From contig JASLNT010000085.1 of the NCBI GenBank assembly GCA_030745875.1, forward strand, positions 1 through 64,000: a stretch of 64,000 bases of DNA. Reading direction: 5' to 3'. Shown here in pieces: positions 8,045 to 16,017 of this stretch. Made by a program: the position numbers and the translations under genes. This stretch comes from Phycisphaerae bacterium. Its GTDB lineage: Bacteria > Planctomycetota > Phycisphaerae > SM23-33. The notes below the pieces were generated by a model. That model did no database searches, was not told where the DNA came from, and saw nothing but the letters and a program-made list of their open reading frames with translations. The first letter of the stretch is position 1. Each line of letters starts with the position of its first letter.

Positions 8045-10189
8045 ATGAAGACGCAAAGCAGCGCCAAAACGTATCTCTCGTTAATCGCCCTGCCGTTGCT
8101 GCTGTTGACTTCCGCCCGGGCCGCGACGCCGCTGGAGCATATCACGATCAAACTGTCGGACACCGAGTCGATAAAGCTGGTGAAAGTCCCCGCCGGGAAG
8201 TTCACGATGGGTTCCCCGACCACCGAGAAACGCCGCACGCGCGACAAGCGGGAAAGCCCCACTCGCGAAGTAACCATAAGCAAACCTTTCTACATGGGCG
8301 TGTGCGAAATAACCCGCGGACAGTACGCCGCATTCGCAAAAGACACTAACTATGTAACACAGGCCGAGCGAGAGGGCTGGACTTACGCCTGGACCGGACG
8401 CCTTTGGGACAAGGTTCCCGGAGCGTCGTGGAGAAAGGTGGGATTCGAGCAGACAGACAAGCACCCGGTCCTCTGTGTGAGCTTCGACGACACAGTCGCA
8501 TTCTGCAGATGGTTGAGCAAGAAAACATCCAAAGCTATCCGACTGCCCACCGAAGCACAGTGGGAATACGCCTGCCGAGCGGGAACGCAAACCGCGTACT
8601 CATGGGGCGACAAGTGGGATGAAGGCAAGGGCTGGGCCAACGCCTCCGACGCAACAGCCAAGAAACGTTTCAGGGGCTGGCGAGCGTTCTCCTGGGAGGA
8701 CGGGTACCTGTTCTCTTCTCCGGTCGGAACATACAAGGCCAACGCGTTCGGCCTGCATGACATGCATGGAAACGCATGGGAATGGTGCGCCGACTGGTAC
8801 GCGAAGGACTACTACAAGACCGGTCCGAAGACCGACCCGTTGGGTCCCAAGACCGGTTCTACTCACGTGCTGCGCGGCGGGGGATGGATGAGCAGCCCGC
8901 CGCGATGCCGAGCGGCCGGTCGAACGGGCATCAACCTGCGAGGCTCGTATTGCGACTTGATCCCCGGTTTTCGTGTGGTGATAGAAGCTGATGACAGTCG
9001 CAAGCTGCCCGCTCCCTCTCCGCCCATGCGTGAAGGATGGTGCGACTGGCGCGGTTCCGGACGCGACGCGATCAGCATGCACGTGCCCGAAAAACTCGAC
9101 GCCAAGCCCCGTTTCGCCTGGACTGTCAAGACAACCGGCCCGGGTCTCTCGGGTATCGCAGCAGCAAGCGGCCGGGTGATTCTTGCGGACAAATCAGTCG
9201 ACAAGAAGAACGATATCTGGCGATGCCTGGACGCCGGAACGGGCAAGGAGATATGGACGCTCAAGTACCCCGCCGAAGGAGCCATGCCCTACACCAACTC
9301 ACCGCGCGCCACACCCGTGATCTGCGAAGGAAAGGTCTACCTGATGGGCGCGTTCGGCGATCTGCACTGCGTCGATTTCGCCACAGGGAAGGTGCTCTGG
9401 AAGATTCACCTGATCAAGGACTTCGGAGCCAAGTGCCCCAAATGGGGAATGACCGCAACCCCGCTTATCGTCGACAACAAACTGATCGTAAACCCCGGAG
9501 CCGAAAAAGCCTCGATAGTCGCGCTGGATCGCCTGACCGGCAAGGTCATCTGGAAGACCCCGGGGCTGCCCGCAGCTTACGCCCCGTTTATTCTCGCCAA
9601 TATGCGAGGCCGGCGCCACATAGTCGGCTACGACGCAACCACCCTGGGAGGATGGAACATCGACTCGGGCAAGCGTGTCTGGACGATCACCCCGCCGGAG
9701 AAGGGCGACTTCAACGTCCCCACGCCGATCACGGTCAACGACAGGCTCCTGGTCGCCACCGAAAACAACTCGACGCGCCTGTACGATTTTCTATACCCGT
9801 CCAGACTCATCAGGAAGCAACCCAGAGCCGATTTCCCCGATCTGGCGCCGGACATGATCTCTCCTGTCGTGCATAACCAACTGGTTTTCGGATGCCACGA
9901 TTCGCACCTTTACTGCCTGGACCCCAACACACTGAAACTCCTGTGGAAGGCCCGTGACGAAGCGTACTACGGATTCGCAACCCTGATCGCCGGAAATAAC
10001 CGCCTGCTGATCATGACCATAGAAGGCGAACTGCTCTTGGTTCGCGCCGACAAGAAGAAATACGAACTGATTTCCCGCCTGCAAGTCTTAACAGGCGAGG
10101 ATACGGAAGTGTGGTCCCATCCGGCGCTGGTGGACGGACGCCTCTACATCCGCGACAAGGCCTCCGTCACCTGTCTCCTGCTGAAATAA
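8045..10189 (+). CDS. Secreted FGE-like (SUMF1) domain fused to PQQ-type beta-propeller
   Basis: A 714-residue protein with a signal peptide (AxA near SARAAT) and a GGGAG ribosome site. Residues about 40-315 are a formylglycine-generating-enzyme-like domain: VPAGKFTMGSP, CEITRGQYAAF, PVLCVSFDDTVAFCRWL, RLPTEAQWEYACRAG, GNAWEWCADWY, VLRGGGW. Residues about 340-710 are PQQ_2 propeller repeats with DAGTGKEIWTL, DFATGKVLWKI and DRLTGKVIWKT blades. In true FGE two cysteines five residues apart bind copper in the active site. Here only the second is present (Cys288 in RCRAAGR) and the first position is Ser283, so sulfatase-activating activity is unlikely. I infer an extracellular binding or scaffold protein. 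Such fusions are typical of planctomycetes. Confidence 0.8.
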   Translation: MKTQSSAKTYLSLIALPLLLLTSARAATPLEHITIKLSDTESIKLVKVPAGKFTMGSPTTEKRRTRDKRESPTREVTISKPFYMGVCEITRGQYAAFAKDTNYVTQAEREGWTYAWTGRLWDKVPGASWRKVGFEQTDKHPVLCVSFDDTVAFCRWLSKKTSKAIRLPTEAQWEYACRAGTQTAYSWGDKWDEGKGWANASDATAKKRFRGWRAFSWEDGYLFSSPVGTYKANAFGLHDMHGNAWEWCADWYAKDYYKTGPKTDPLGPKTGSTHVLRGGGWMSSPPRCRAAGRTGINLRGSYCDLIPGFRVVIEADDSRKLPAPSPPMREGWCDWRGSGRDAISMHVPEKLDAKPRFAWTVKTTGPGLSGIAAASGRVILADKSVDKKNDIWRCLDAGTGKEIWTLKYPAEGAMPYTNSPRATPVICEGKVYLMGAFGDLHCVDFATGKVLWKIHLIKDFGAKCPKWGMTATPLIVDNKLIVNPGAEKASIVALDRLTGKVIWKTPGLPAAYAPFILANMRGRRHIVGYDATTLGGWNIDSGKRVWTITPPEKGDFNVPTPITVNDRLLVATENNSTRLYDFLYPSRLIRKQPRADFPDLAPDMISPVVHNQLVFGCHDSHLYCLDPNTLKLLWKARDEAYYGFATLIAGNNRLLIMTIEGELLLVRADKKKYELISRLQVLTGEDTEVWSHPALVDGRLYIRDKASVTCLLLK

Positions 10190-10248
10190 TCGCCTCTAGT
10201 TGTCCAACGCTCGACAATCGGCGGGCCGCGTGATAAACTCTGGCCGAA

Positions 10249-11304
10249 ATGGCAAAAGAATACCGTGTAAGCCTGGACAACTACAGCGGACCAATGGATC
10301 TGCTGCTCTACCTCATCCGACGCGAAGAGGTGGACATCCATGATATCCCGCTGGCCAAGATCATCGATCAGTACATTCAGTATGTGGAACTGCTCCATGA
10401 GGTGGACCCCAACGCGGCCGGTGATTTCCTCGTTCTGGCTGCAACGCTGACGGAAATCAAGACGCGGATGCTCCTACCCGCCCCGGAAGCCCTCGATGGC
10501 GACGAAGACGGCGCCGGTATCGACCCGCGAGCCGACCTGATACGCCAGTTGCTCGAATACAAAGAATTTAAGGATGCATCCTCCGATCTGCGTGATATGG
10601 TCGATCGTCAGTCACAGAGATTCCCCAGACGCCCGCCCAGATTCGAGAACTCCGACGAGACCCAACTGGACCTCGAAGACGTACAGGTCTGGGACCTGTT
10701 CGATTCGTTCAGCCGCGTGATGGAGTCCATCGGCACGCGAGCCGAGAAACACGAGGTTATCTACGACGACACTCCGGTGGAACTCCACGCCGCGGATATT
10801 CTCGACCGCCTCCAACGCGAAGGGGCGCTGTCGTTCGCACAGATTTTCGAAGGTAGGACCGTGCGAAGCGAAGTGGTGGGGCTGTTTCTGGCGATGTTGG
10901 AACTGATGAAACAGAGGCAGGTGTTCGCCAGCCAGGATGCCAACTTCAAGGACATTCACATCCACCTGAATCCCAATCCCCCTACGCCCGAAGAACTGCT
11001 CGAACAGGATCGCATTGTCGAAGAACACCTCAGAAAAGCAGAACAGAAACGCCTGAAGGCCAAAGAACTCGCCGCCAAGAAAGCCGAAGCGGCAAGACAA
11101 GCCAAGGAAGCCGCCAAGGCCGCCGCCGAACAAGCCGACAATGAAGACGAAGACCACGAAGAAGAAGAAGAAGAAGAAGAAGATGATGATGATGATGATG
11201 AAGATGATGAAGGTGATGAAGTGAACCAGGAAATCCCCCAAGACCAGGATGCTGAGAGCACGGAAAATGACACCGGAACAGAAACTTCAATCGCTGGGAA
11301 TTGA
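10249..11304 (+). CDS. scpA: Segregation and condensation protein A
   Basis: The kleisin subunit of the SMC-ScpAB condensin, which bridges SMC heads during chromosome segregation. The N-terminal kleisin segment is clear (VSLDNYSGPMDLLLYLI, VDIHDIPLAKIIDQY, GDFLVLAATLTEIKTRMLLP) and a winged-helix C-terminal part (LSFAQIFEGRTVRSEVVGLF) ends near residue 240. The remaining roughly 110 residues are unusual. A Lys/Ala/Glu-rich stretch that may form a coiled coil is followed by an almost pure Glu/Asp run (8 Glu, 6 Asp) and a Gln/Asp/Thr-rich end. Usual length is about 250 residues, against 351 here. scpB is not in the window. The end overlaps the ridA gene. Confidence 0.92.
   Translation: MAKEYRVSLDNYSGPMDLLLYLIRREEVDIHDIPLAKIIDQYIQYVELLHEVDPNAAGDFLVLAATLTEIKTRMLLPAPEALDGDEDGAGIDPRADLIRQLLEYKEFKDASSDLRDMVDRQSQRFPRRPPRFENSDETQLDLEDVQVWDLFDSFSRVMESIGTRAEKHEVIYDDTPVELHAADILDRLQREGALSFAQIFEGRTVRSEVVGLFLAMLELMKQRQVFASQDANFKDIHIHLNPNPPTPEELLEQDRIVEEHLRKAEQKRLKAKELAAKKAEAARQAKEAAKAAAEQADNEDEDHEEEEEEEEDDDDDDEDDEGDEVNQEIPQDQDAESTENDTGTETSIAGN
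11158..11199 (+). repeat. Trinucleotide repeats (GAA)8(GAT)6 in scpA
   Basis: Eight GAA codons are followed directly by six GAT codons, encoding the acidic tail of ScpA. Perfect trinucleotide tracts of this size are slippage-prone. Changes in copy number would be in frame and would only lengthen or shorten the tail. Confidence 0.9.
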
Positions 11305-11728
11305 ACTACCGCCAGCCGCAAATCCTGTCGGCGCTTACATTCCGGCCGTGCGCACCGGAAACCTTGTTCTTACTGCAGGACAACTGCCCCTCAAGGACGG
11401 TTCACTTACAGCAACGGGGAAGACTCCAGCAGACGTTTCGCTTCAGGACGCCCAACTCGCAGCGCGCCAAGCGTTGCTGAACGCCCTTTCGGCCCTGCGA
11501 ATGGAAGCCGGCTCGCTGGATAATATCACCCGCATAGTCCGATTGAACGTTCTGGTTAACTCCTCGCCCGGTTTCACCGACCAGGCCAAAGTCGCCAACG
11601 GAGCCAGCGATCTGCTGCTGGAGATATTCGGCGATGCGGGCAAACACACGCGAACTGCCGTCGGAGCCGCCGAACTGCCCCTGAACGCACCGGTGGAATT
11701 GGACGTCACCGCTGAGATTAACGCCTGA
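11267..11728 (+). CDS. RidA family (YjgF/YER057c/UK114) protein
   Basis: A 153-residue protein of the longer RidA subfamily. GAYIPAVRTGNLVLTAGQLPL, the DAQLAARQALLNALSAL helix and RTAVGAAELPLNAPVELD at the end are characteristic. Canonical RidA deaminates reactive enamine/imine intermediates using an Arg near the C-terminus; Arg is present in HTRTAVGAAEL. The start is taken at ATG 11267, giving a 38-base overlap with scpA; ATG 11249 is also possible. The overlap implies translational coupling with scpA although the functions are unrelated. The 3' end overlaps the convergent CsgG-like gene by 11 bases. Confidence 0.85.
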   Translation: MTPEQKLQSLGIELPPAANPVGAYIPAVRTGNLVLTAGQLPLKDGSLTATGKTPADVSLQDAQLAARQALLNALSALRMEAGSLDNITRIVRLNVLVNSSPGFTDQAKVANGASDLLLEIFGDAGKHTRTAVGAAELPLNAPVELDVTAEINA

Positions 11729-12692
11729 TGTCAGCCACGGGCTGTCCTTCGAATGTTGGGACCTCGCTGGGGCGACATAGCTGGCCCGCTTTGAACGCCG
11801 CCCTCTCGCCGCTAATAATCCGTGCGATGCTGTAGAGTTCTTTGACCTGCGTTACTTCAAGCCACCCGATGACCCTGCCGCGAGCGTAGCCGAGTATGTC
11901 TTCATTTTCCGGATTTACGATGGGCTGGCCGAGTTCGCGCACCTCGTAAACCGCCCCATTCCTCATCTTGCGGTTCTCGCCGCCGTTCAGGGCGATCGTT
12001 CCGTCCGGCTGGAGAGCGGCGACTTTGGGATTCCATTTGCGTTCGGCGATACTGCGGGTGATCTGTTTGACCGCCCTTCCGATGACGCTGGCGGTGGCGC
12101 GCCCAAGCGGAGTGCGAACGAACATCCCGCCCCCCATCGCCATTTTCGAATAGCCGGAATTAACGGTGACATCCCGTGCGTTCACAGCTTTCTCAAGGCG
12201 AGTGGAACTCACGACTTCTCCGGACTCAACTTCGATCACCTGCAGCGTCATGCCCATAATCGCCTTCTGGGCGCTGGTGAATATATCGAAGTAGTCGATA
12301 TGCCTAAAGAACCCATCGCTGTTCGACACGTGTCCAAAGTCGGTTATCGTACCCTTGATAAGATATTGAACGTTCTTCAGGCGTCCCTGTTCGGCCCGCC
12401 CGGCCCGGCGAGTCGATCCGGTATACTGAAACCGCAACTCACGAAGAACCGTGTCAATCTCCAACCGCTCGATAACGCGATACCGCTCGGAGGTCACCAA
12501 CGCATCGGTGAGCATCTCCTTCATACCGTCGCCCAGATCCCACTCCAGCGGAAACGGAGCACGGTTGTCGAATTTAATCACCGCAACCGACGGTTTGACG
12601 AATTTCGCCGGATCGCCCGAACCAAAACCCAACACACCGCACCCGCCGCAGAGCGCCATTAACGCAATCATAACCGTCGCTGTCTTCTTCAT
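11718..12692 (-). CDS. CsgG/HfaB-like outer-membrane lipoprotein
   Basis: A 324-residue lipoprotein starting at ATG 12692 (GGAG eight bases upstream; a GTG at 12707 is an alternative). The lipobox is ALCGGC. SVAVIKFDNRAPFPLEWDLGDG, MLTDALVTSERYRVIERLEID and QYLIKGTITDFGHV match the CsgG family, which forms oligomeric outer-membrane export channels (curli CsgG, holdfast HfaB). No curli subunit or CsgE/F gene is adjacent, so the curli role should not be assumed. CsgG-type lipoproteins in other phyla act in envelope assembly or unknown processes. The C-terminal roughly 80 residues (KMRNGAVYEVRELGQPI) look like a small beta domain. Confidence 0.75.
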   Translation of the reverse strand: MKKTATVMIALMALCGGCGVLGFGSGDPAKFVKPSVAVIKFDNRAPFPLEWDLGDGMKEMLTDALVTSERYRVIERLEIDTVLRELRFQYTGSTRRAGRAEQGRLKNVQYLIKGTITDFGHVSNSDGFFRHIDYFDIFTSAQKAIMGMTLQVIEVESGEVVSSTRLEKAVNARDVTVNSGYSKMAMGGGMFVRTPLGRATASVIGRAVKQITRSIAERKWNPKVAALQPDGTIALNGGENRKMRNGAVYEVRELGQPIVNPENEDILGYARGRVIGWLEVTQVKELYSIARIISGERAAFKAGQLCRPSEVPTFEGQPVADIRR

Positions 12693-12790
12693 AACAGAGT
12701 TCTCCACATCATCTCGGATCGTCTTGTACTTATCGTCAGATATGGACGGAAATATTCACCCCGACTGCATATGTGAGATCCTGAGGCGGT

Positions 12791-14863
12791 CTATCTGGCC
12801 AGCGGAATCCAGACCTCCATCAACGACGCCCCACGATTGGCCCATGCATAATACGGGATCAGCGTAACCTGGACTCTCCCGCTCGATGCGATCGGCAGGC
12901 CGCGGGGCTCAAATCGACGGTAGAGCAGTCCGCCCCAGCGACCGCGGTCCTTCGGCTCGGGAGCCGATGAGGTATCGGCGATGAACCGGTCGCGGCCGTT
13001 AGCAGTTAGCGCCTGACCGCTGAGAACAACCCCGCCGCCAAGGAAGTCTTTGCGCATCGCCACGGTAAACTTGACGTTTTCGGGCAGGAACACGCCATCA
13101 CGCCAGACCTTAGCGCCACCCTGGGATTCGGGCAGTTCCAGGCAGTAGACGATTGGACCACGCATCACGGAAACGTAGTTCTTCAGAGCTTTGACCTCCG
13201 GCCGGGCCTCCATAAGCCGAATCGCCATAGGCAGGTTCAATTCAATTGTGTCTCCAGCGGTCCATTTGCGTCGGACAGCCAGATAGCCGCCCGGTTTAGG
13301 ATCGGCGGCCAGCGATTTACCGTTGACCTTCACCGCGGCGCGGCGGACCCAGGTTGGAATTCGCAGGCGAATCGTAAAGGGCTCCCCTCCTGCAGCGTCA
13401 ATCTTGAACTTCACCTCACCGGCCCACGGGTACCGCGTTTCCTGCGTGAGTTTTATCTGCTGACCACCGGGCAATTTCGTTGTCAACACATTGCCGCCGT
13501 ATAAATGCACCCACAGCCCGTCAGGCGAGACGCTGTAGACCCAGTTGTGCAGCTTGGCGATCGTGCGTGACACCTGCGGCGGGCAGCAGTAGCAATGGTG
13601 AACGGACCACCGCACGGGAGTCAGATGCCCCTTGCCCTTGCCTCCCCGCCAAACCAGCGGATTGCAGTAGAAGAAGTTCTCACCCTTGAGATCCACCGCG
13701 GCCAGAAGGGAGTTATAAATAACCTTCTCGAGCATGTCGGCGTATTTCACATCGCCCGTAAGCGTCAGCATCCGCCAACTGAACATCCCGTTACCGATAT
13801 TGGCGCAGGTTTCGTTGTAGCGATTGGGTAATTGGTAGTCGGCTCCAAAGGCTTCGTGGCAGGGATCGCCCCGGCCGGAAGTGAGATTCCCGTACGCCAC
13901 ACCGCCCGTGATGTCCATCTTTCGGGCGGTCGCCGACGTCCAGACTCGTTTCAAGGCCGCCAGGAGTTCGGCCTCTCCCGTCTCGGCGCAGACGTCGGCC
14001 GCACTGCAGTAGAGATACATACCGGTCACGGCGTGCCCAACGGCATGGGTTTCCTTTCGCAACGGCATGCGGTCCTGGGTCTGATCTGTGCCTCCGTTGC
14101 GGTGCGTCCCGCCGCCGGGAGACGAACCGCGATTGTCCACAAATATCTTCGCCAGTTCCAGGTAGCGACGGTTCCCGGTAGTGCGATACAGTTCGACCAG
14201 GCCCATGATCTGCGAGGGATTCCAGGCGAAATGAACTAACCGTTTGGGTCTGGGCTGAAACTGCGCGTACAGGAAGTCGCCCAGCTTGCACGCCAGACGC
14301 AGGAAGTTCTTCTTCCCCGTCGCTCGGTGATGGATGCATGCGGCCGTCAGCAAATGGCCCATGTTGTACAGTTCGTGACGATACGGGGCCTGGAGGCGAG
14401 CGGTCTTCTCGCGCCCGATATTGGTCGAGATATACCCGTCGTCGTCCTGGGCTTTGGCGATCACACCGACCCACTCATCCATGAGCTTGTCGAGCTTCGG
14501 ATCCTTGGTTATCGCATATACATGTGCGATGGTCTCGATCCACTTGTAGCAGTCGCCGTCAGCCCAGTCCTTGCCCCCGCCTTCTTTCTGCAGACCGGCG
14601 ACCCGGCGGAGACGATGGAGTTGTGCGGCGTTGCGCGGGTCGAGCAAGGCCTTGTGCATGGACGGGATCATCGTGTTGGCGCAGAGTTTGAACTTATCGG
14701 CCCACAGACCTCCGGTCCACCTGACAGCATCCATAGGAACCGGTCGGAGCTTTGCGTGCGGACTGGCGGAAGTATCGACAACGCCCCGCCCGGCGCCCAC
14801 AGCACCGGCGGCGACCACAACCCCAAGCATCGCCAGATAACATTTCATCAACACGGATGTCAC
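12791..14863 (-). CDS. GH127 family beta-L-arabinofuranosidase-like glycosidase
   Basis: A 690-residue exported enzyme of the DUF1680/GH127 group. The start is GTG 14863, preceded by AGGAAGAA and overlapping the previous gene's TGA (GTGA), which indicates coupled translation. A signal peptide covers residues 1-25. The (alpha/alpha)6 barrel shows WADGDCYKWIE, DDDGYISTNIG and HAVGHAVTGMYLY. GH127 enzymes use a zinc-bound cysteine nucleophile; Glu351 and Cys353 (ETCA) and Cys426/Cys427 (CYCCP) sit where the Glu/Cys ligands and the nucleophile are expected. It probably removes beta-L-arabinofuranose or a related sugar from plant or algal glycans. GH127-like families have varied specificities, so the sugar is tentative. 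Confidence 0.88.
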   Translation of the reverse strand: MTSVLMKCYLAMLGVVVAAGAVGAGRGVVDTSASPHAKLRPVPMDAVRWTGGLWADKFKLCANTMIPSMHKALLDPRNAAQLHRLRRVAGLQKEGGGKDWADGDCYKWIETIAHVYAITKDPKLDKLMDEWVGVIAKAQDDDGYISTNIGREKTARLQAPYRHELYNMGHLLTAACIHHRATGKKNFLRLACKLGDFLYAQFQPRPKRLVHFAWNPSQIMGLVELYRTTGNRRYLELAKIFVDNRGSSPGGGTHRNGGTDQTQDRMPLRKETHAVGHAVTGMYLYCSAADVCAETGEAELLAALKRVWTSATARKMDITGGVAYGNLTSGRGDPCHEAFGADYQLPNRYNETCANIGNGMFSWRMLTLTGDVKYADMLEKVIYNSLLAAVDLKGENFFYCNPLVWRGGKGKGHLTPVRWSVHHCYCCPPQVSRTIAKLHNWVYSVSPDGLWVHLYGGNVLTTKLPGGQQIKLTQETRYPWAGEVKFKIDAAGGEPFTIRLRIPTWVRRAAVKVNGKSLAADPKPGGYLAVRRKWTAGDTIELNLPMAIRLMEARPEVKALKNYVSVMRGPIVYCLELPESQGGAKVWRDGVFLPENVKFTVAMRKDFLGGGVVLSGQALTANGRDRFIADTSSAPEPKDRGRWGGLLYRRFEPRGLPIASSGRVQVTLIPYYAWANRGASLMEVWIPLAR

Positions 14864-16017
14864 TTCTTCCTGGACATCTTTTTCTTGAGATCCGCCAGAC
14901 CGCCTGCGTTGGTCACGTTTGTGTATCCAATCTTCTTGAGCGTCGCCAGCGCCAGTCCCGCCCTCTTGCCGCTGCGACAGTAGAGTATGATCTCGTGGCT
15001 TTTGACAAGCCCCAACTCGTCGATCTTCGCGGCGATCAGATTGTACGGTATGTTAATCGCCTCGCCGATATGGTCGTCGCTGAACTCTCTAGCCGTCCGA
15101 ACGTCGATTATAACCTTGTCGGGCGCCTTGGGCTTGGCTTGCGTCGCCGTTTGTGTGGTCGCCTCGGCGCCCAGCCCGAGGATGTGGGGTTTGGTCTTGA
15201 TCTTAGGATCGGTTCCCGCGACACGGCCTCGCGTGGGGTCCGGTTTGGCGGGAACCTGGAAATCCACCGCTTCGGCCTGACCGTCGGCATCGACATACGC
15301 GCTGAGCTTCGGATAATACTCGATGTGCGTTCGGGACCAATTGGCCGGCGTGTCCTCAATGCGTCGAAGCATGCGTTCCTGGTTGGCCATTCGCTCCCAT
15401 CCGCCGCGCTGCTCGAGGAAGTACCACAATTCCACACGCCAGATGATCTTCCCGGGTCTTGCTGCTCCCGAAGCGGCGACGAATTTCCTTAATCGCATCT
15501 GCTCGATCAGCATAGTCGCCCGCCGCCCGAAGCCTTTGACGTAGAGGACTCTCCGATCCTCCATAAAGTCCTCCATATCGCGAGCGTACGCCAGCAGTTG
15601 GTCCGCGTCGGCCTGGATAAACTTGCGATCCCTGTCTGGAGGCAAACCGAGCTGCTTTCTTCTTTCCGCTGCGAGTTTCAGAAGGCGTGCGTCCACAAAA
15701 CTCAGATCGACTCCCTCTATCTCGCGTCCGTCATCCAACCGGAGGCACAGATCGTACGCAGCGTCACCGGGCAGTCTAGTGAAAGTGAAGCTCCCGGTCT
15801 TCTTCGAGAACGAATACGGTTGATACTTCCTTTTCGTAACTCGGGAAACCGCATGGAGAGACACGATCGGAGTCTGCGAAGAGATCTTTCCCTCGATCCC
15901 GCCGGATTTCGGCGACTTTGCGGGCGGAGGATCGTCAACAAGCTTCACCGCACCGCAGCAGACGTCGGCAAGGACGCACATCAACAGCAACGAACGAAAT
16001 ATCGAGTTCTCGGTCAT
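14860..16017 (-). CDS. Exported protein with C-terminal rhodanese domain
   Basis: A 385-residue protein. The start is ATG 16017, sharing one base with the stop of the PurF-like gene upstream (TAATG). The N-terminus is a signal-like hydrophobic segment (SIFRSLLLMCVLADVCCG). Residues about 35-90 resemble a small carboxypeptidase-regulatory-like beta domain (GIEGKISS, TKKTGSFTFTRLPGD-type pattern). The middle (100-260) is charged and unrecognised. Residues about 285-375 are a rhodanese domain with VIIDVRTAREFSDDHIGEAINIPY and the active-site loop CRSGKRAG. Rhodanese domains carry sulfur as a cysteine persulfide. The sulfur acceptor is unknown. Coupling to purF-like and GH127 genes on both sides suggests operon crowding rather than a shared pathway. 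Confidence 0.8.
   Translation of the reverse strand: MTENSIFRSLLLMCVLADVCCGAVKLVDDPPPAKSPKSGGIEGKISSQTPIVSLHAVSRVTKRKYQPYSFSKKTGSFTFTRLPGDAAYDLCLRLDDGREIEGVDLSFVDARLLKLAAERRKQLGLPPDRDRKFIQADADQLLAYARDMEDFMEDRRVLYVKGFGRRATMLIEQMRLRKFVAASGAARPGKIIWRVELWYFLEQRGGWERMANQERMLRRIEDTPANWSRTHIEYYPKLSAYVDADGQAEAVDFQVPAKPDPTRGRVAGTDPKIKTKPHILGLGAEATTQTATQAKPKAPDKVIIDVRTAREFSDDHIGEAINIPYNLIAAKIDELGLVKSHEIILYCRSGKRAGLALATLKKIGYTNVTNAGGLADLKKKMSRKK

Noticed and set aside
10612-11241. Long minus-strand frame rich in Phe and Ile opposite scpA
   Set aside because: It is the antisense of the GAA/GAT acidic tail; composition is an artefact and no ribosome site or family match exists.
11718-12692. Curli secretion system
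   Set aside because: Only a CsgG-like lipoprotein is present; CsgA/B/E/F-like genes are absent.
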